Below, in pieces: positions 63,029-64,000 of a stretch of 64,000 bases of DNA (position 1 is its first letter; every line of letters begins with the position of its first letter). The notes below the pieces were generated by a model. It saw nothing but the letters and a program-made list of their open reading frames with translations, was not told the origin of the DNA and ran no database searches. A program made the position numbers and the translations under genes. Origin of the DNA: Entoloma clypeatum (taxonomy: Eukaryota; Basidiomycota; Agaricomycetes; Agaricales; Entolomataceae); contig OY751485.1 in NCBI GenBank assembly GCA_963565915.1, positions 2,790,001 through 2,854,000 on the forward strand, given 5' to 3'.

Positions 63029-63102
63029 TCACTTTGCTCTTCGCCTTTCCACTTCCTGCATACTCTGCCCGAACCTTGGAACGGTTTGTTAAGCATAACA
63101 AG

Positions 63103-63113
63103 TTGCTAAATCT
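63103..63113 (+). other. Self-priming primer-binding site
   Basis: TTGCTAAATCT, two bases after the LTR end, pairs over 11 nt with the predicted RNA 5' end (63018-63028). A second pair, CTTTGCTCT at 63032-63040 with AGAGCAAAG at 63128-63136, extends the stem on the other side as in the U5-IR duplex of Tf1. Confidence 0.6.
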
Positions 63114-63891
63114 CGTTAGGTTCGCCCAGAGCAAAGAGAGCAACTACCAGACGAGTCAAGACGTCGCGCTTCTTTGAAGACTTCACCAGTAACCCATTCA
63201 GCACGCCAGAAGCCCGACAGGAGGAGCTAAGTCCTCGAGACAGTATCGATTTTACGCTTATCCAGCAGTACATCGAATCGGAGATCTGTCGCATCCTACA
63301 GCAGGTGCTTGATGAAGAACTAGACAACGACGAGCATCGCCCCCACAGCGAGATAGCAGAGAGCATCCATCTTGCTCGGCAACACCAGATCGCGCGTTAC
63401 AACGCCCGACAGAACGAACTCGAAAGCTTTCGCGTTCAAGAAGGACCTCAGACAGGTCGGATCACAGAGATCAGAGAGTTTATCGGTGTTCAGACAACCG
63501 TTATCAGAAGATTGATTAGGACGCTCACATCGAGACGTCCCAGAGCCGCATCACCACGTCTTACTCGAAGCAGCAGATCTACGCCCACTTCACCACGGAC
63601 GAGCAACAGACCGAGTACAACCGTTGGGCACGAAACGAGAGACTTGACCCCTTCTCGCGACCAACAGACGCGCAGGAACAGAGATTCCTTAGAGATCTAC
63701 AGAGGAAATACCCCGAACGTTTTGCCACCGATTCCGCCGACGAGTCCCCTGACGAATTTACTTTTGACTCCGCGCAGTCAGATACCGAACAGACGCCTAG
63801 AACAGGGACTAATTTTCAACCCCTACCTGTATCCCGAACCCCATCTTCATCCCAACAATCCGACACCCCTCCTACTCCGCAGGTTCTAGAC
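63114..63891 (+). other. Long leader nearly free of ATG
   Basis: From the predicted start at 63018 to 63891 there is one ATG, at 63312, opening a three-codon frame (Met-Lys-Asn-stop). Frame 2 stays open without ATG from 63110 to 63889 and looks protein-like in places (EIAESIHLARQHQIARYNAR); frame 1 is open from about 63522. Confidence 0.6.
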
Positions 63892-64000
63892 ATGGCAGAA
63901 GCACCGACAGTACAAACAATGGATACATCCAAGATCATCAAAGATCCTGGGATGTTCAAAGACAGACACACCTTCGACGAGTGGTGGAAAGCCACCAAAT
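63892..64000 (+). CDS. Gag-like start of the second element, partial
   Basis: The ATG at 63892 begins MAEAPTVQTMDTSKIIKDPG followed by a segment with FDEWW, resembling the N-terminus of gypsy gag proteins (target sequence with a Trp pair before the capsid helices). It runs off the window end. In-frame sequence upstream is open but has no ATG. No catalytic domain is visible, so the family call depends on the flanks. Confidence 0.5.
   Translation, partial: MAEAPTVQTMDTSKIIKDPGMFKDRHTFDEWWKATK

Larger units (their letters stand above)
62732..63100 (+). repeat. Predicted 5' LTR of the second element
   Basis: 369 bp bounded by TGTTA and TAACA inverted ends. The left boundary follows GGGTCAGTAGG. 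It contains U3 repeats, TATA box and predicted transcript start, listed separately. The second LTR copy is outside the window, so ends rest on structure only. Confidence 0.65.
62732..64000 (+). mobile_element. 5' part of a second LTR retrotransposon (gypsy-like, self-primed type), cut by window end
   Basis: A TGTTACGG...GCATAACA LTR, a downstream site complementary to the predicted transcript start, a long leader and a gag-like start. The 3' end lies outside the window, so TSD, 3' LTR and pol cannot be seen. Assignment to Ty3/gypsy (Tf1/sushi-like) is inferred from the self-priming layout and the gag N-terminus. Confidence 0.7.

Overview
The window is fungal nuclear DNA, almost certainly from a basidiomycete, probably an agaricomycete. 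Genes are split by many introns of about 45-60 nt with GT...AG ends, intergenic gaps are short, and the gene set is typical of mushroom-forming fungi: P5B-ATPase, Set9/Suv4-20, Mei2-like, fungal Mia40 with a membrane anchor, a GT49 enzyme, and copia and gypsy LTR elements. Coordinates of multi-exon genes below run from start codon to stop codon. Introns were placed by eye from splice signals and reading frame.

Layout. 0.7-4.8 kb holds a cytochrome P450 and a convergent short-chain dehydrogenase. 4.9-13.1 kb holds a P5B cation-transporting P-type ATPase, a Ser/Thr-rich single-pass membrane protein and a metallo-beta-lactamase-fold hydrolase. 13.5-16.6 kb holds the Golgi SNARE Gos1, the ribosome-biogenesis factor Nol12/Rrp17 and, divergent from it, a FAM72-family protein. 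17.0-18.1 kb is polyubiquitin, whose fourth unit carries an in-frame stop. 18.3-24.2 kb holds a Set9-type H4K20 methyltransferase with an AT-hook and the chaperonin subunit CCT6. 24.3-29.5 kb holds an unrecognised nuclear-looking protein, an amidohydrolase and a GT49 glycosyltransferase. 29.6-43.0 kb holds an ATRIP/Rad26/Lcd1-like checkpoint protein, Upf2, a CaMKK-type kinase and Tudor-SN. 44.0-53.9 kb holds mitochondrial ribosomal protein bS6m, a Mei2-like RNA-binding protein, MCM2, Mia40 and an NFKBIL1-like protein.

The last 10 kb is accessory. It has 2.4 kb of gene-free sequence with a 158-bp degenerate tandem repeat and a GGTCC-rich repeat. Next is a young, almost intact Ty1/copia element with 310-bp LTRs, 5-bp target duplication, a half-tRNA-iMet primer site and one nonsense codon in gag. 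The last item is the 5' end of a second LTR element that runs off the window.

This second element has the most unusual structure in the window. Its U3 carries three TGACTCA (Gcn4/AP-1) sites. The predicted transcript start is complementary over 11 nt to the sequence just after the LTR, which suggests Tf1-like self-priming. An 874-nt leader follows with only one ATG, a three-codon uORF, before the gag-like start.

Most genes are conserved housekeeping genes for replication, checkpoint control, chromatin, RNA decay, protein folding and mitochondrial import. I see no operon-like or biosynthetic cluster. Several divergent pairs share 73-151 bp of upstream DNA and may use bidirectional promoters.
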